Assembly: GCA_002070205.1 (NCBI GenBank) | Contig: MWCU01000068.1 | Span: 1-36,237, forward strand | Length of the DNA stretch: 36,237 nucleotides | Reading direction: 5' to 3' | Source: Firmicutes bacterium ADurb.Bin182 | Lineage (GTDB): Bacteria; Bacillota; Clostridia; Christensenellales; CAG-138 | Part shown: positions 16,190 to 25,307 of the stretch, piece after piece | How the letters are laid out: each line of letters starts with the position of its first letter | Numbering within the stretch: position 1 is the first letter of the stretch | Notes under the pieces: generated by a model | The model's input: only the letters and a program-made list of their open reading frames with translations | Database searches by the model: none | Told to the model about the DNA's origin: nothing | Program-made: the position numbers and the translations under genes

Positions 16190-18925
16190 CTACTTTCCGC
16201 AGCAGTTCTTGTATTTTTTACCGCTTCCGCACGGACACGGATCGTTCCTTCCTACCTTCCGCTCTTTTCGCGCGGGAACCGGCTTTGAATCGCCTGCCGG
16301 TTCAATGGGCTTTGCCACCTGCTCGCGCCGCTGAGGCGCTTTCACGCTGACCCGGTAGAGAGTACGGACCGTTTTTGCCTGTATCCCGGCAACCATTTCG
16401 TCGAACATCAAAAAGCCTTCGTTGCGGTATTCCGTGACCGGGTCCTTCTGCCCGTAAGCTCTGAGGCCGATGCCCTGCCTCAGCTGATCCATTGCGTCTA
16501 TATGGTCCATCCAATAAGAATCCACCGATTTAAGAAGGACGATCCGCTCCACTTCGCGCATATCCGCGCCGGCCTCGGTTATTTCACGCTCCTTGCCGGC
16601 GTAAGCTTTCTCGGCTGCGTCCGTTATGCAACGCGTTACTGATTCGCGGTCGGGTTTTGCCAAAATCTCCTCGTCAAATACTTTGGAGGGCCGGATGTCG
16701 ATTATCTCCGCAACGGCGCCCGCAAGCCCCGAAATATCCCAATCCGCCGGCTTTACGTCCGGGGGGCAGCAGAGCTCAACTTGTTTTTCAAGTTCGCTCC
16801 TTATCATATCGAATATCGAATTTTTGATATCCTCGCCCATCAGTACCCTGCGCCGCTGCCCGTAAATGATCTCGCGCTGTTTATTCATGATGTCGTCATA
16901 CTGCAGCAAATGCTTTCGCGTTTCAAAGTTATGCGCTTCTACGCGTTTTTGAGCTGATTCGATCTGCTTTGTAATGATGCCGACATCGATCGGGATCTCG
17001 TCGTCCGGCGATATGCGCTCCATCAAAGCCTTTACCCGGTCGGCTCCGAACCGCTGCATCAGCTCATCCTCCATTGAAACGTAGAACCTGGTGGAGCCGG
17101 GGTCTCCCTGCCGTCCCGAGCGGCCTCTGAGCTGATTGTCGATGCGCCTGGATTCATGGCGCTCCGTTCCGATTATATGAAGGCCTCCCAAAGCAACGAC
17201 TTTATCATGCTCCAGATCCGTTATGGCTTTGTATTTTGCATACGCTTTGTTATACTCATCCCGGGCTTTAAGGACATCTTCATCCGCCGTTTCGGCGTGG
17301 CTTACAGCCTCCTCGATCAAAGCTTCATCGACTCCGTTTTGCCTGAGCTCGCGCCTTGCAAGAAAATCCGGGTTGCCGCCGAGCAGGATATCCGTTCCGC
17401 GCCCCGCCATATTAGTCGCGATGGTAACGTTGTTGAGTTTTCCCGCCTGAGCGACGATCTCCGCTTCCTTCGCATGCATTTTTGCGTTGAGCACTTCGTG
17501 AGCGATGCCCCTCCTTGTGAGCATTGCGCTTAGCTGTTCGGACTTTTCGACCGATATAGTGCCTACGAGTATGGGCTGCCCGGTCGCGTGCACATTTACT
17601 ATCTCATCGACAACCGCTTTGAATTTACCCTTTTCCGTAGCGTATACGACGTCGTTGAAGTCGGTTCTCCTCATCGGCATATTCGTGGGGATCTCCACTA
17701 CGTCAAGATCGTAAATGCCCTGGAACTCGGCTTCCTCCGTTTTGGCGGTCCCCGTCATTCCCGCAAGCTTTTTGAACATGCGAAAATAATTCTGGAACGT
17801 AATTGTCGCAAGCGTTTTGTTTTCACGCTCCACATTGACGTTTTCCTTCGCCTCAAGCGCCTGATGAAGGCCGTCCGAAAAGCGCCTGCCCAGCATGAGC
17901 CTTCCGGTGAACTCGTCAACTATGATGACCTGTCCGTTCTGCACCACGTAATCCCTGTCCCGGTACATGATCGCGTGAGCTTTGAGCGATTGATTGATGT
18001 GATGGACGAGCTCGGTGTTTGCGGGATCGGATATTTCTTCGATGTTAAAGTACTGTTCCGCTTTTCTCATGCCCTGCTGAGTCAAGTGGACCGTCTTCGC
18101 TTTGATGTCAACCTGGTAATCGCCGCTTTCTTCGGGCAATATGCCTTCGAGCATCTCTATTCGGGACGCTTTTTCGATGTTTGCGCCGCGCTCGAGCTTT
18201 CTCACGAATCTGTCAACTTTCACATACATGTCAGTCGACTTTTCGCCATGGCCGGATATGATCAGCGGAGTCCTCGCTTCGTCGATGAGTATGGAGTCCA
18301 CTTCGTCGACGATTGCGTAATTGAGCTCGCGCTGAACCATGTTTTCGCGGTACACAACCATATTGTCCCGAAGGTAATCAAAACCGAATTCGTTGTTTGT
18401 TCCGTATGTGATGTCGCAGTTGTAAGCCTCACGCCGTTCGTTGTTTTCGAGCTCGTGCACTATGCAGCCTACAGTCAGTCCCAAAAACCTGTATATTTTG
18501 CCCATCCACTGCGCATCGCGCTTCGCCAGGTAGTCGTTTACGGTAACGATATGCACGCCCTTGCCTTCGAGCGCGTTAAGATACGCGGGCATGGTCGCGA
18601 CTAGCGTTTTGCCTTCGCCCGTCTTCATCTCGGCTATCCTGCCCTGGTGCAGAACTATGCCGCCGATGAGCTGTACGTCGAAATGACGCATTCCGACCGT
18701 TCTTACAGACGCTTCTCGTACGGCTGCGTACGCCTCGGGGAGAAGGGAATCAAGGCTTTCGCCGTTTTTTAAACGCTGCCTGAACGCCTCCGTTTTAGCC
18801 CTAAGCTCCGTATCGGTCAATGCGCGCATATCCTTTTCGAGCTCATTGATCCTCGTCACATAGGGTTTCAGTTTTTTTATCTGAGTTTCGCTGGTATTGC
18901 CCAGCAGCTTATCCAACAATCCCAT
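16190..18925 (-). CDS. secA: Preprotein translocase ATPase SecA
   Basis: The motor that drives secretory proteins through SecYEG. The protein is 911 aa from ATG 18925 ([10 protein letters not shown]). The Walker A motif MKTGEGKT is at 100-107, and the Walker B region is [20 protein letters not shown]. Helicase-type motifs include [14 protein letters not shown] and [23 protein letters not shown]. The C-terminus is the zinc-binding SecB/ribosome tail [13 protein letters not shown]. An in-frame ATG at 18970 overlaps the promoter's -10 box and is unlikely to be used. The chosen ATG has only a weak GGCGGG ribosome binding site; a better one, GGAGG, lies farther upstream ahead of an out-of-frame ATG. 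Confidence 0.97.
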   Translation of the reverse strand: MGLLDKLLGNTSETQIKKLKPYVTRINELEKDMRALTDTELRAKTEAFRQRLKNGESLDSLLPEAYAAVREASVRTVGMRHFDVQLIGGIVLHQGRIAEMKTGEGKTLVATMPAYLNALEGKGVHIVTVNDYLAKRDAQWMGKIYRFLGLTVGCIVHELENNERREAYNCDITYGTNNEFGFDYLRDNMVVYRENMVQRELNYAIVDEVDSILIDEARTPLIISGHGEKSTDMYVKVDRFVRKLERGANIEKASRIEMLEGILPEESGDYQVDIKAKTVHLTQQGMRKAEQYFNIEEISDPANTELVHHINQSLKAHAIMYRDRDYVVQNGQVIIVDEFTGRLMLGRRFSDGLHQALEAKENVNVERENKTLATITFQNYFRMFKKLAGMTGTAKTEEAEFQGIYDLDVVEIPTNMPMRRTDFNDVVYATEKGKFKAVVDEIVNVHATGQPILVGTISVEKSEQLSAMLTRRGIAHEVLNAKMHAKEAEIVAQAGKLNNVTIATNMAGRGTDILLGGNPDFLARRELRQNGVDEALIEEAVSHAETADEDVLKARDEYNKAYAKYKAITDLEHDKVVALGGLHIIGTERHESRRIDNQLRGRSGRQGDPGSTRFYVSMEDELMQRFGADRVKALMERISPDDEIPIDVGIITKQIESAQKRVEAHNFETRKHLLQYDDIMNKQREIIYGQRRRVLMGEDIKNSIFDMIRSELEKQVELCCPPDVKPADWDISGLAGAVAEIIDIRPSKVFDEEILAKPDRESVTRCITDAAEKAYAGKEREITEAGADMREVERIVLLKSVDSYWMDHIDAMDQLRQGIGLRAYGQKDPVTEYRNEGFLMFDEMVAGIQAKTVRTLYRVSVKAPQRREQVAKPIEPAGDSKPVPARKERKVGRNDPCPCGSGKKYKNCCGK

Positions 18926-18968
18926 ATGTACCCGCCTGTTCGCATATTCCTCCAATTTAATTAACTGC

Positions 18969-18997
18969 ATTGTAACATCTAAGTCAATTGATTACAA
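18969..18997 (-). promoter_or_regulatory. Promoter of secA
   Basis: A -10 box TACAAT (18969-18974) and a -35-like TTGTAA (18992-18997) are separated by 17 bp. The predicted start lies near 18962, giving a short leader of roughly 37 nt before the secA ATG. Confidence 0.6.
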
Positions 18998-19037
18998 TCT
19001 CGGCTCGCCTTATTTGCAAAAACGACACAATGTGAAG

Positions 19038-19235
19038 CAGGGATAGTGATTAGTGGTTAGCGGTCAGTGATTAGTGAATGAAAAATTTGCTTATGCAAAT
19101 TTCCAGAACAATTACGGTGCGATTCCTTCTTCAAATAATGAAAATTTCCGGACCGAGAGCATATAACGGGTTTATCAGCTGTTTCGTGCCTTCGAAAGCT
19201 GATTACCCGATTACTGCTTACTGATAACTGCCCTG
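19038..19235. repeat. MITE-like non-coding element with imperfect terminal inverted repeats
   Basis: A 198-bp intergenic block that begins CAGGG and ends CCCTG. Both ends carry runs of similar short words: GTGATTAGTG twice at the left (19046-19076), and the complementary style GATTACTGCTTACTGATAAC at the right. An 8-bp perfect hairpin with a TTAT loop sits inside (AAATTTGC 19083-19090 with 19095-19102). There is no coding potential of note. Repeats of this type are often multicopy non-autonomous elements, but copy number cannot be judged from one window. Confidence 0.45.
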
Positions 19236-19318
19236 TTCCATACATCGACTTACTTGCATATATTAGAGTAATAAAGGAAAGTTTCTTTTATTTATACTAT
19301 TTCGAAAGGGGTGTGTCT

Positions 19319-19744
19319 ATGTTCAGATATACCGGAATTTCACCCGTTATCGGCGGGCTTCTGCTGGGCGCCTTTATCGGGGCGCCGGCGTTTTTGGGTT
19401 TTCTGCCCAAAGCGGCGGTGTTAATACTGATAGCGCTTTCAATTTCCGCCTTGATTTTGTTCACGACAGCCTTGCTGCTCGCACGCGTCTCACTCTGTAC
19501 GGACGGTATGCTGCGCAACTGCCTTTGCAGGTTCGGAAAGCTCCTTATCGCCGCATCGGGCGGCGCGCTGATATTGGCTTTGATAATGCTTGCATTGGGT
19601 CCGATGCTGTGTTTCGGAAGTATTGTGTTTGCGGTGCTGATTTTTTTGCTTTTCCTCCTGCTTGGCACAGCGCTTATAACATTTGTGCTGTTTCTGTTCT
19701 GCCAGCTATGCCGTCTTTGCAAAAAAGACCGGTTTGAGCAATAA
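19319..19744 (+). CDS. Four-helix membrane protein of unknown function
   Basis: A 141-aa very hydrophobic protein I do not recognise. Four transmembrane segments are visible (about 8-29, 32-54, 73-95 and 100-128), with Cys-containing basic segments between helices 2 and 3 (ARVSLCTDGMLRNCLCRFGK) and at the C-terminus (CQLCRLCKKDRFEQ). The ATG at 19319 is chosen because AAAGGGG lies 7 nt upstream; the in-frame GTG at 19313 would be too close. It is one of few plus-strand genes, convergent with trkH and sharing its terminator. The cysteine pairs at the membrane edge are the only hint of function (possible metal or redox site). Confidence 0.75.
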   Translation: MFRYTGISPVIGGLLLGAFIGAPAFLGFLPKAAVLILIALSISALILFTTALLLARVSLCTDGMLRNCLCRFGKLLIAASGGALILALIMLALGPMLCFGSIVFAVLIFLLFLLLGTALITFVLFLFCQLCRLCKKDRFEQ

Positions 19745-19771
19745 AAAAACGGGGTCGAAGCCCCGTTTTTT
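19743..19771. terminator. Bidirectional intrinsic terminator
   Basis: A hairpin ACGGGG (19749-19754) with CCCCGT (19761-19766) and a 6-nt loop is flanked by an A-run on the left (19743-19749) and a T-run on the right (19766-19771). It can end both the plus-strand membrane gene and minus-strand trkH transcripts. The trkH stop codon lies at its edge. Confidence 0.88.
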
Positions 19772-19772
19772 A

Positions 19773-21215
19773 TTACATCTTCCTTCTCCAAGTAGCCGGA
19801 AGGAAAAGCATCAGCACCGGATATATCTCCAGCCTTCCGATAAGCATAACAAGGCTTAACAAAACCTTTGAGCCCGGTGAGAAAATCGAAAAGTTGCCCG
19901 CGGGTCCCACAAGGTTAAGGCCGGGACCGATATTGCTGATGCATGAGATAACTGCCGTAGTAGTGGTTTCAAGATCGTATCCGTCAAAGCTTACAAAGAA
20001 TACAGAAAGCAGCAGAACAAGCATGTAAGCAACGAAATATACGGTAGTCCCGCCGACGATGCTTTCATCCACCACCTTATCGTCCATTTCGATGATATTG
20101 ACGGAACGGGGGTGAAGAAGCTTCCTGATTTCACGCCTTATCGATTTGAACAGAATGATAAGCCTTGACGTCTTTAAACCGCCGCCCGTGCTGCCTGCGC
20201 ATGCGCCCGCGAACATAAGCAATACGAGAATGTAACGCGAAAGGCTGGGCCACAGGTCAAAGTTTATCGATGAATAGCCGGTAGTCGTAATGATGGAAGC
20301 CACCTGGAAAAAGGCGTATCGCAAGGATGAGCCGACCGTCCCGAATATTTTCATTATGTCGAACGTTATTATAATAACGCTTACGGCGATTATGCAAAGA
20401 TACAGGCGAAGTTCCTCGTTTTTGAATATCGATTTAAACTCCTTAATAAGAAGCAGAAAATAAATATTAAAATTGATACCGAACAATATGACGAAAACGC
20501 CGATAACGGTTTCGATATATGCAGAACCATAGTATTCTATGCTTTTGTTCTTGATGCTGAAGCCGCCCGTTCCCGCGGAGCCGAAGGAATGGACCAATGC
20601 ATCGAACAAAGGCATACCGCCCGCAACAAGAAATATCACCTCGGCGGCCGTCAGGATGACGTATATGCCGTAGAGTATCATTGCGGTGGACTTCATTTTC
20701 GGAACGAGCTTTCCTTTTGTGGGGCCCGGCACCTCAGCCCGCATAAGATGCACGCTTCTTGTTCCTATCATGGGTATTATGGCAAGCACGAATACGAGCA
20801 CGCCCATGCCTCCGACCCAATGCGTAAAGCTCCGCCAGAACAAAAGGCCGTAAGGCATGACCTCAACATTGGTCAATATGGTCGAGCCCGTCGTCGTAAA
20901 GCCGCTGACGGTCTCAAAGAACGCGTCGATAAAGGACGGAATATGCCCGGAAAGAAAGAAAGGCAAAGCGCCGACGGCCGACATCGTTACCCAGGAGAGC
21001 GCAACGATAACAAATCCCTCCCGCGCATATATCTGTTCCCGTTTGCCCGGCAGAACGCAAAGAACCGCGCCGGCCGCGGCCGCAATCAATATGGCAAAAA
21101 GAAAGCTCAATATGCTTTCGCGGTATATGAGCGATACCGCCGCTGAAACCGCCATAAGGCCTGCTTCAACGATTAGTATGCGCCCGAGTATGTTGAATAC
21201 GGATTTATAGTTCAT
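19773..21215 (-). CDS. trkH: Potassium uptake channel subunit TrkH
   Basis: Membrane pore of the Trk/Ktr K+ uptake system (480 aa). The four pore loops of the SKT superfamily are visible as TTGSTIL, SAGTGGFS, TTTGYSS and NIGPGLN-type segments. Each carries the selectivity-filter glycine after a Thr/Ser-rich pore helix. Other typical TrkH pieces are SFTHWVGGMGVLVFVLA and GACAGSTGGGLKTSR. Around ten or more transmembrane helices are expected. It starts 3 bp after the trkA stop with no strong ribosome binding site, so translational coupling to trkA is likely. Confidence 0.95.
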   Translation of the reverse strand: MNYKSVFNILGRILIVEAGLMAVSAAVSLIYRESILSFLFAILIAAAAGAVLCVLPGKREQIYAREGFVIVALSWVTMSAVGALPFFLSGHIPSFIDAFFETVSGFTTTGSTILTNVEVMPYGLLFWRSFTHWVGGMGVLVFVLAIIPMIGTRSVHLMRAEVPGPTKGKLVPKMKSTAMILYGIYVILTAAEVIFLVAGGMPLFDALVHSFGSAGTGGFSIKNKSIEYYGSAYIETVIGVFVILFGINFNIYFLLLIKEFKSIFKNEELRLYLCIIAVSVIIITFDIMKIFGTVGSSLRYAFFQVASIITTTGYSSINFDLWPSLSRYILVLLMFAGACAGSTGGGLKTSRLIILFKSIRREIRKLLHPRSVNIIEMDDKVVDESIVGGTTVYFVAYMLVLLLSVFFVSFDGYDLETTTTAVISCISNIGPGLNLVGPAGNFSIFSPGSKVLLSLVMLIGRLEIYPVLMLFLPATWRRKM

Positions 21216-21218
21216 AAG

Positions 21219-22574
21219 TTAATCCACTATATCCATAAGATCTCTTACGTCTTCGTTTGCGGTTACTACGATAACGCTGTCACCCGCTTCTATGGTCGTA
21301 TTTCCTCCGGGGATTATAGTTTTTCCGTTTCTTACGATACACGCGATCAGCACTTCTTTTTTAAGCCTGAGATCCTTGAGCGGCGTACCCAAAAACGGCA
21401 GACCCGAACGAATGCGAAATTCCATCGCTTCAACTTCGCCGTTCGCTATCTTATACAGCGACTCCATTGAGCTCCCGACGGAATTCTCCATAGCGCGGAC
21501 ATATCTGACGATCTGGTCCGCAGTTATGTCCTTGGGAGAGACGACTGTATCAAGCCCCAGCTTTTCCAGCATGGCGGGGAAGGCTATGTTGCTTACCTTC
21601 GTTATGACCTTCGGCACGCCGCAAGCGCTTGCATACAGTGAAATAATGATGTTCTCCTCATCAAGCCCTGTCAGCGCAACGAATGCATCCATGTCCTCAA
21701 GACCTTCTTCGTGCAGCATTTCCTTGTCGCTCGCATTCGAATAGATAACCATTGTCGCGGGAAGCAGCGATGTAAGCTCTCTGCAGCGCTCCGGGTCGTT
21801 TTCGATGATCTTTACTTTTATACCCATCGTTGCAAGCTGACGCGTAAGATAATATGCGATCCTTCCGCCGCCCGCGATCATCACGTTTTTAACTTTATAC
21901 TGTACAAGGTTCAGCTTGCGAAACAGAGCGCTTATTTCCGAAGGTGAGGCGGAAATCGATATTTTGTCGTTTTCCTCCAGAACAAAATCGCCTTTCGGTA
22001 TATAAACGGCTTCTCCCCTTTTTACCGCGCACACCAGCACTTTGACTTGAAATTTGTTTTGAAGCGCGTTGAGCGACACGCCTATGAGAGGATTGCCCTC
22101 GGCAAGCCTTATTTCAACAAGCTCGGCCTTGCCCTTGGAAAACGGCTCTATCTTTATTACCGAAGGAAACCTCAATATGCGCGATATTTCCTCCGCGGCA
22201 GCAAGCTCGGGGTTTATGTGCATCGAAAGATAAAGCTCGTCCTTCAAATAGCTCATCTGCTCGGAGTACTCGGGGTTTCGTACCCTTGCAATAGTATGCT
22301 GGGTGCCCAGCTTTTTGGCCACCATACAGCATAAAAGATTCAGCTCGTCCGCTGAGGTCGCCGCGATAAGAAGGTCCGCTTTATCCGCGCCGGCTTCCTG
22401 TTGAACGGAAAATGTCGCGCCGTTTCCCGCGATGCCTATAACGTCATGCCTGTCTGTCGTATTTTTCAGCGCCGCGGGATTATTGTCTATAACCGTGACG
22501 TCATGTCCTTCCCGTGACAGCTTATCCGTTAACGTGTAGCCGACCTTACCGTCGCCGACTATTATTATCTTCAT
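21219..22574 (-). CDS. trkA: Trk system potassium uptake regulator TrkA
   Basis: Cytoplasmic NAD(H)/nucleotide-binding gating subunit of the TrkH channel. The 451-aa protein has the full tandem arrangement RCK_N-RCK_C-RCK_N-RCK_C. The first Rossmann motif is IIVGDGKVGYTL with the acidic residue of TVID. The second is VMIAGGGRIAYYL with KIIEND. AAAGG lies 6 nt before the ATG. It has its own promoter and is followed directly by trkH, so the two subunits are made together. Confidence 0.96.
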   Translation of the reverse strand: MKIIIVGDGKVGYTLTDKLSREGHDVTVIDNNPAALKNTTDRHDVIGIAGNGATFSVQQEAGADKADLLIAATSADELNLLCCMVAKKLGTQHTIARVRNPEYSEQMSYLKDELYLSMHINPELAAAEEISRILRFPSVIKIEPFSKGKAELVEIRLAEGNPLIGVSLNALQNKFQVKVLVCAVKRGEAVYIPKGDFVLEENDKISISASPSEISALFRKLNLVQYKVKNVMIAGGGRIAYYLTRQLATMGIKVKIIENDPERCRELTSLLPATMVIYSNASDKEMLHEEGLEDMDAFVALTGLDEENIIISLYASACGVPKVITKVSNIAFPAMLEKLGLDTVVSPKDITADQIVRYVRAMENSVGSSMESLYKIANGEVEAMEFRIRSGLPFLGTPLKDLRLKKEVLIACIVRNGKTIIPGGNTTIEAGDSVIVVTANEDVRDLMDIVD

Positions 22575-22606
22575 AATAACCTTTCAGTTTCTAAAAATGT
22601 GCATTT

Positions 22607-22634
22607 ATTATACCATGTCGTAAAATATAATCAA
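22607..22634 (-). promoter_or_regulatory. Promoter of trkA-trkH
   Basis: A consensus -10 TATAAT (22607-22612) and a -35-like TTGATT (22629-22634), 16 bp apart, lie in the gap between the metallopeptidase stop and trkA. The expected start is about 25 nt before the trkA ATG. Confidence 0.65.
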
Positions 22635-22643
22635 TTTTTTTAT

Positions 22644-23210
22644 CTATTCGGGAAAGCGCATGCATTTGAGAGCTTCCCGACGCCGCTTCCAGTCCGGCAT
22701 GAACCGTTCTATAAATCCGTAAAAGTTTTCGGAATGATCGGGATATAAAAAGTGAGCAAGCTCATGCAGCACTACGTAATCTATGCATTCCTTGGGCGCC
22801 GAGTAAAGGCTGCTGTTCAGCCGGATGCTGTTTTTGTTAACGCTGCAGCTTCCCCAGCGCGTTTTCATTCGCCTTATCGTTACGGAAGGTTTCTTTACTC
22901 CCATAGCTTCAACGATGGGATAAAGCCTGTCCACCGAATCGAAAAGAACTGCCGCAATTTCGAAATCGGGAACGCCGGGCACGGGGATGACGGGCTGCTT
23001 TTTTTTTAGAATTTTTTTTATCCATTCTGATTTTGAGGTTACAAACTCGGCGACTTTGGAGTAATCAAGACCGACGGGCGCGGATACTTTCACTTCTCCC
23101 GACGGATATACTTTCAAGCGCAGGTTCTTGACGCGCTTGCGCTCGACCAAAACAAACAGCCGCCGGTCTTGACCGAGATTTATTTCAATGCTCTGATTTT
23201 GCCCCGTCAT
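22644..23210 (-). CDS. YgjP-like (DUF45) M48-family metallopeptidase
   Basis: A 188-aa protein with the zinc-protease motif HELAH and the downstream histidine of PDHSENF, in the arrangement of the YgjP / DUF45 family. The preceding segment KTRWGSCSVNKNSIRLNSSL and the trailing MPDWKRRREALK are also characteristic. The N-terminal half (RKRVKNLRLKVYPSGEVKVSAP) is the typical beta-rich lead. There is no signal peptide. AAGGAAAGG precedes the ATG. Members are common next to restriction genes but also stand alone, as here; the substrate is unknown. Confidence 0.9.
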   Translation of the reverse strand: MTGQNQSIEINLGQDRRLFVLVERKRVKNLRLKVYPSGEVKVSAPVGLDYSKVAEFVTSKSEWIKKILKKKQPVIPVPGVPDFEIAAVLFDSVDRLYPIVEAMGVKKPSVTIRRMKTRWGSCSVNKNSIRLNSSLYSAPKECIDYVVLHELAHFLYPDHSENFYGFIERFMPDWKRRREALKCMRFPE

Positions 23211-23261
23211 TTGTACCTTTCCTTCGGTTAGCGACTAATAAGAAACGGTCCTTTAAGCGTT

Positions 23262-23270
23262 ATTATATCA
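23262..23270 (-). promoter_or_regulatory. Extended -10 promoter of the YgjP-like gene
   Basis: On the minus strand TGA precedes a perfect TATAAT (hexamer 23262-23267), an extended -10 arrangement. No good -35 is seen. It lies about 50 bp ahead of the ATG and overlaps the end of the superoxide dismutase gene region. Confidence 0.5.
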
Positions 23271-23274
23271 CAAG

Positions 23275-23772
23275 CTAACCCCTTTTGATTTCGCCGCACG
23301 CTATTTTTGCGCCCGCGTTGCCCGACGGCTGAGACGTAAAATCATCCCGTCCCGCGTGTACGATCACGGTTCTTCCGATGATTTCGGAAACTGTGAACCG
23401 GTCTGTCATAAATTCGAGAAATGCCCTTCCTTTATTTACGAACAGGGGAGGCATATCCCCCGCGTGCTGCGGATGAGGACAATTCCCGGGATTATAATGC
23501 CCTCCCGTATCCTTAAACGGATCCTCCGCCGTGCCGCTGCAGGATCGGCCTTCATGGATGTGGAATGCGAGGATTCCGTCTCCGCAGAGACCGACTGAAT
23601 ACGGAAGTCCAGTAAACTCAGCCGCGACTACTACGCCGCCCCGCGCTTCGAAAAAACTGACCGTACCCCGAATGTTCGGATAACCGGAGCTTCCCCGAAC
23701 ATTTGCCGATGCCGCCGGCTTTTTATTTAGAAGGCTGCCTGTAAGCTTAGTCCTGTTTATTAAAGAATACAT
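23275..23772 (-). CDS. Cu/Zn-type superoxide dismutase family protein
   Basis: A 165-aa protein of the SodC family that would dismutate superoxide. All metal ligands can be placed: His71 and His73 (FHIHEG), bridging His92 (GGHYNP), His103 and Asp106 (HAGD), and His139 (VIVHAG). The C-terminal GNAGAKIACG and the cysteine near residue 63 could form the conserved disulfide. The start at 23772 is chosen because AAGGAG lies 9 nt upstream; the longer frame from 23793 would place that site inside the gene. Unlike most SodC proteins it has no signal peptide or lipobox, so it may stay in the cytoplasm. Confidence 0.9.
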   Translation of the reverse strand: MYSLINRTKLTGSLLNKKPAASANVRGSSGYPNIRGTVSFFEARGGVVVAAEFTGLPYSVGLCGDGILAFHIHEGRSCSGTAEDPFKDTGGHYNPGNCPHPQHAGDMPPLFVNKGRAFLEFMTDRFTVSEIIGRTVIVHAGRDDFTSQPSGNAGAKIACGEIKRG

Positions 23773-23944
23773 ATTGAACAGCTCCTTTGTCATAGATTAT
23801 GAAAAGAAGCCGAGATATGTGCTTTTGCGCCGGGTATTAATGCCCGCTTTATCGGCAGTCTATAAATTCACCGGCTAATGGAACCGTCACTCAATAGTTT
23901 CTTAAGGCTTTTCATAACAGCATCGCGGTTGCTGTTTGTTCGTA

Positions 23945-24931
23945 TTATTCAACCGGATCGTTCTGTGCGATCGAGATCGCTTCGACAGAACCTGATAAAC
24001 GGATATCGCCCGCGCTTTTTGGAATGGTGAGGCTGCCGCCCGCTACGTAAAGCATACCGTTAAGAGATGCTGCCGCATGACCTGAACGTGCCGCCGACAG
24101 TTCGGCTGCGACCGACCACGTGTCGGTATCGGGATCGTAGCAATCCACGCTTTTGAGAAGAGTACCTGACGAATTGCCTCCGGCGACGTATATTTTGCCC
24201 CCGATTGCGGTGCCTTTCATACCGACTCTGCGGCCGGGCAAAGGTGCAAGCTCGCTCCAGCGCATGGTTTCAACGTCAAGCACGCTTACAAGGTCTACGG
24301 CTTGCGCATCAGGCCCCGCCTGGATTTTCCCGCCCATCAGATAAATATTCCTGTTAAGGACCGCCGACGCGGCGTCGTGCCGGCAGTAAGGAAGTGGGGG
24401 CCCCTGTTCATAACTGTTATCGCCGGGATCGAATATATACACTTCATTTAGCGCCCGCCGCTCGTTTGCCGTACCGCTTATTCCGCCGAGCAGATATATT
24501 TTTCCGTCACAGCTTTCGGCAGATAAGTTCCATGCTTCGTACGGCATATCCTTTGCGCTTTCCCATTTGCCGGATTCGATACAATATACGTCGACCTGCC
24601 TGACAAGGCCGGAATTGCTGCGGCCGCCGAATACATAAAGCCTGCCGTTCTGATGTACGACTGCGGCCCCCGCGCGCTCGACCGGCATTGGTTCAAGCTG
24701 CGTCCATTCGTTATTTAACAGATCGTATTTTGCAAAATCGGAAACGATTTCTCCCGTTTCGATCATGCCGCCCAGAACATACAGGCAATCATCCAAAGCA
24801 ACGGCAGAGAGGCTCATCTTTTTTTCGGGCATGACTATGCCGCCGTCCGCAGCGGACTCCATGTCCGAGCAAGCGCAAACAAACTGTGTAAAAAAAAGAG
24901 TGAGCGCAAACAATATAACTGTCCTTTTCAT
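23945..24931 (-). CDS. Kelch-repeat lipoprotein
   Basis: A 328-aa predicted secreted lipoprotein: a hydrophobic signal (about 4-20) ends in FVCAC, with Cys21 as the likely lipidated residue (the lipobox has Cys at -2, slightly unusual). The rest is six Kelch repeats forming a beta-propeller. Each is marked by hydrophobic-Gly-Gly pairs (YVLGG, YVFGG, YLLGG, YLMGG, YVAGG, YVAGG) and by W-x-x-L/M-x-x-M/L-P stretches such as WTQLEPMP and WSELAPLP. GGGAGG precedes the ATG. It probably acts in binding at the outer face of the membrane; the ligand is unknown and neighbours give no clue. Confidence 0.9.
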   Translation of the reverse strand: MKRTVILFALTLFFTQFVCACSDMESAADGGIVMPEKKMSLSAVALDDCLYVLGGMIETGEIVSDFAKYDLLNNEWTQLEPMPVERAGAAVVHQNGRLYVFGGRSNSGLVRQVDVYCIESGKWESAKDMPYEAWNLSAESCDGKIYLLGGISGTANERRALNEVYIFDPGDNSYEQGPPLPYCRHDAASAVLNRNIYLMGGKIQAGPDAQAVDLVSVLDVETMRWSELAPLPGRRVGMKGTAIGGKIYVAGGNSSGTLLKSVDCYDPDTDTWSVAAELSAARSGHAAASLNGMLYVAGGSLTIPKSAGDIRLSGSVEAISIAQNDPVE

Positions 24932-25307
24932 TTTTTCCTCCCAGAAAAGTATTTCCCCGCGGCCGGCTTCTGCGCACCTTTATCCCCTGTCTATAATCAA
25001 ACTGATTGCATATTCCGCTCTGCACCGACTTTAAATGCTGAATTGTCATAATATTTTTATTATATGTTGCAATGATCGGTATTTGGTGTGCTGCGGGCAC
25101 ACAGATAGTCATTTACTTTGATTATACTTATAAGTTATAATATATTATAATACTTGCTCTTATTCTCCGGAACTAAAATCGATATATGCATCGAACTCCC
25201 GCACCTTGCTTCATTAACGAACTCTTGCCATTTATTGCGGGATCACGGCTTTGGCAAACTACGCAAATATAACACTGCGATTTATATAACGGCAGGGATA
25301 GAGCGAA
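24932..25307. other. AT-rich divergent intergenic region
   Basis: This 376-bp gap separates the minus-strand Kelch gene from the plus-strand HTH gene. It holds the Kelch ribosome binding site at its left edge and a very AT-rich core (about 25120-25160) with several overlapping TATAAT-like words on both strands, a likely promoter zone. A small inverted repeat (GTGTGCTGCGGGCACAC, 25087-25103) is present. I see no gene or RNA here. Confidence 0.4.

Noticed and set aside
17588..18604. 338-codon plus-strand frame opposite secA.
   Set aside because: Shadow of the secA coding sequence; no independent evidence.
23916..23936. Hairpin AACAGCA/TGCTGTT after the Kelch gene as terminator.
   Set aside because: The stem is real (7 bp), but no T-run follows on the minus strand, so I do not call it an intrinsic terminator.
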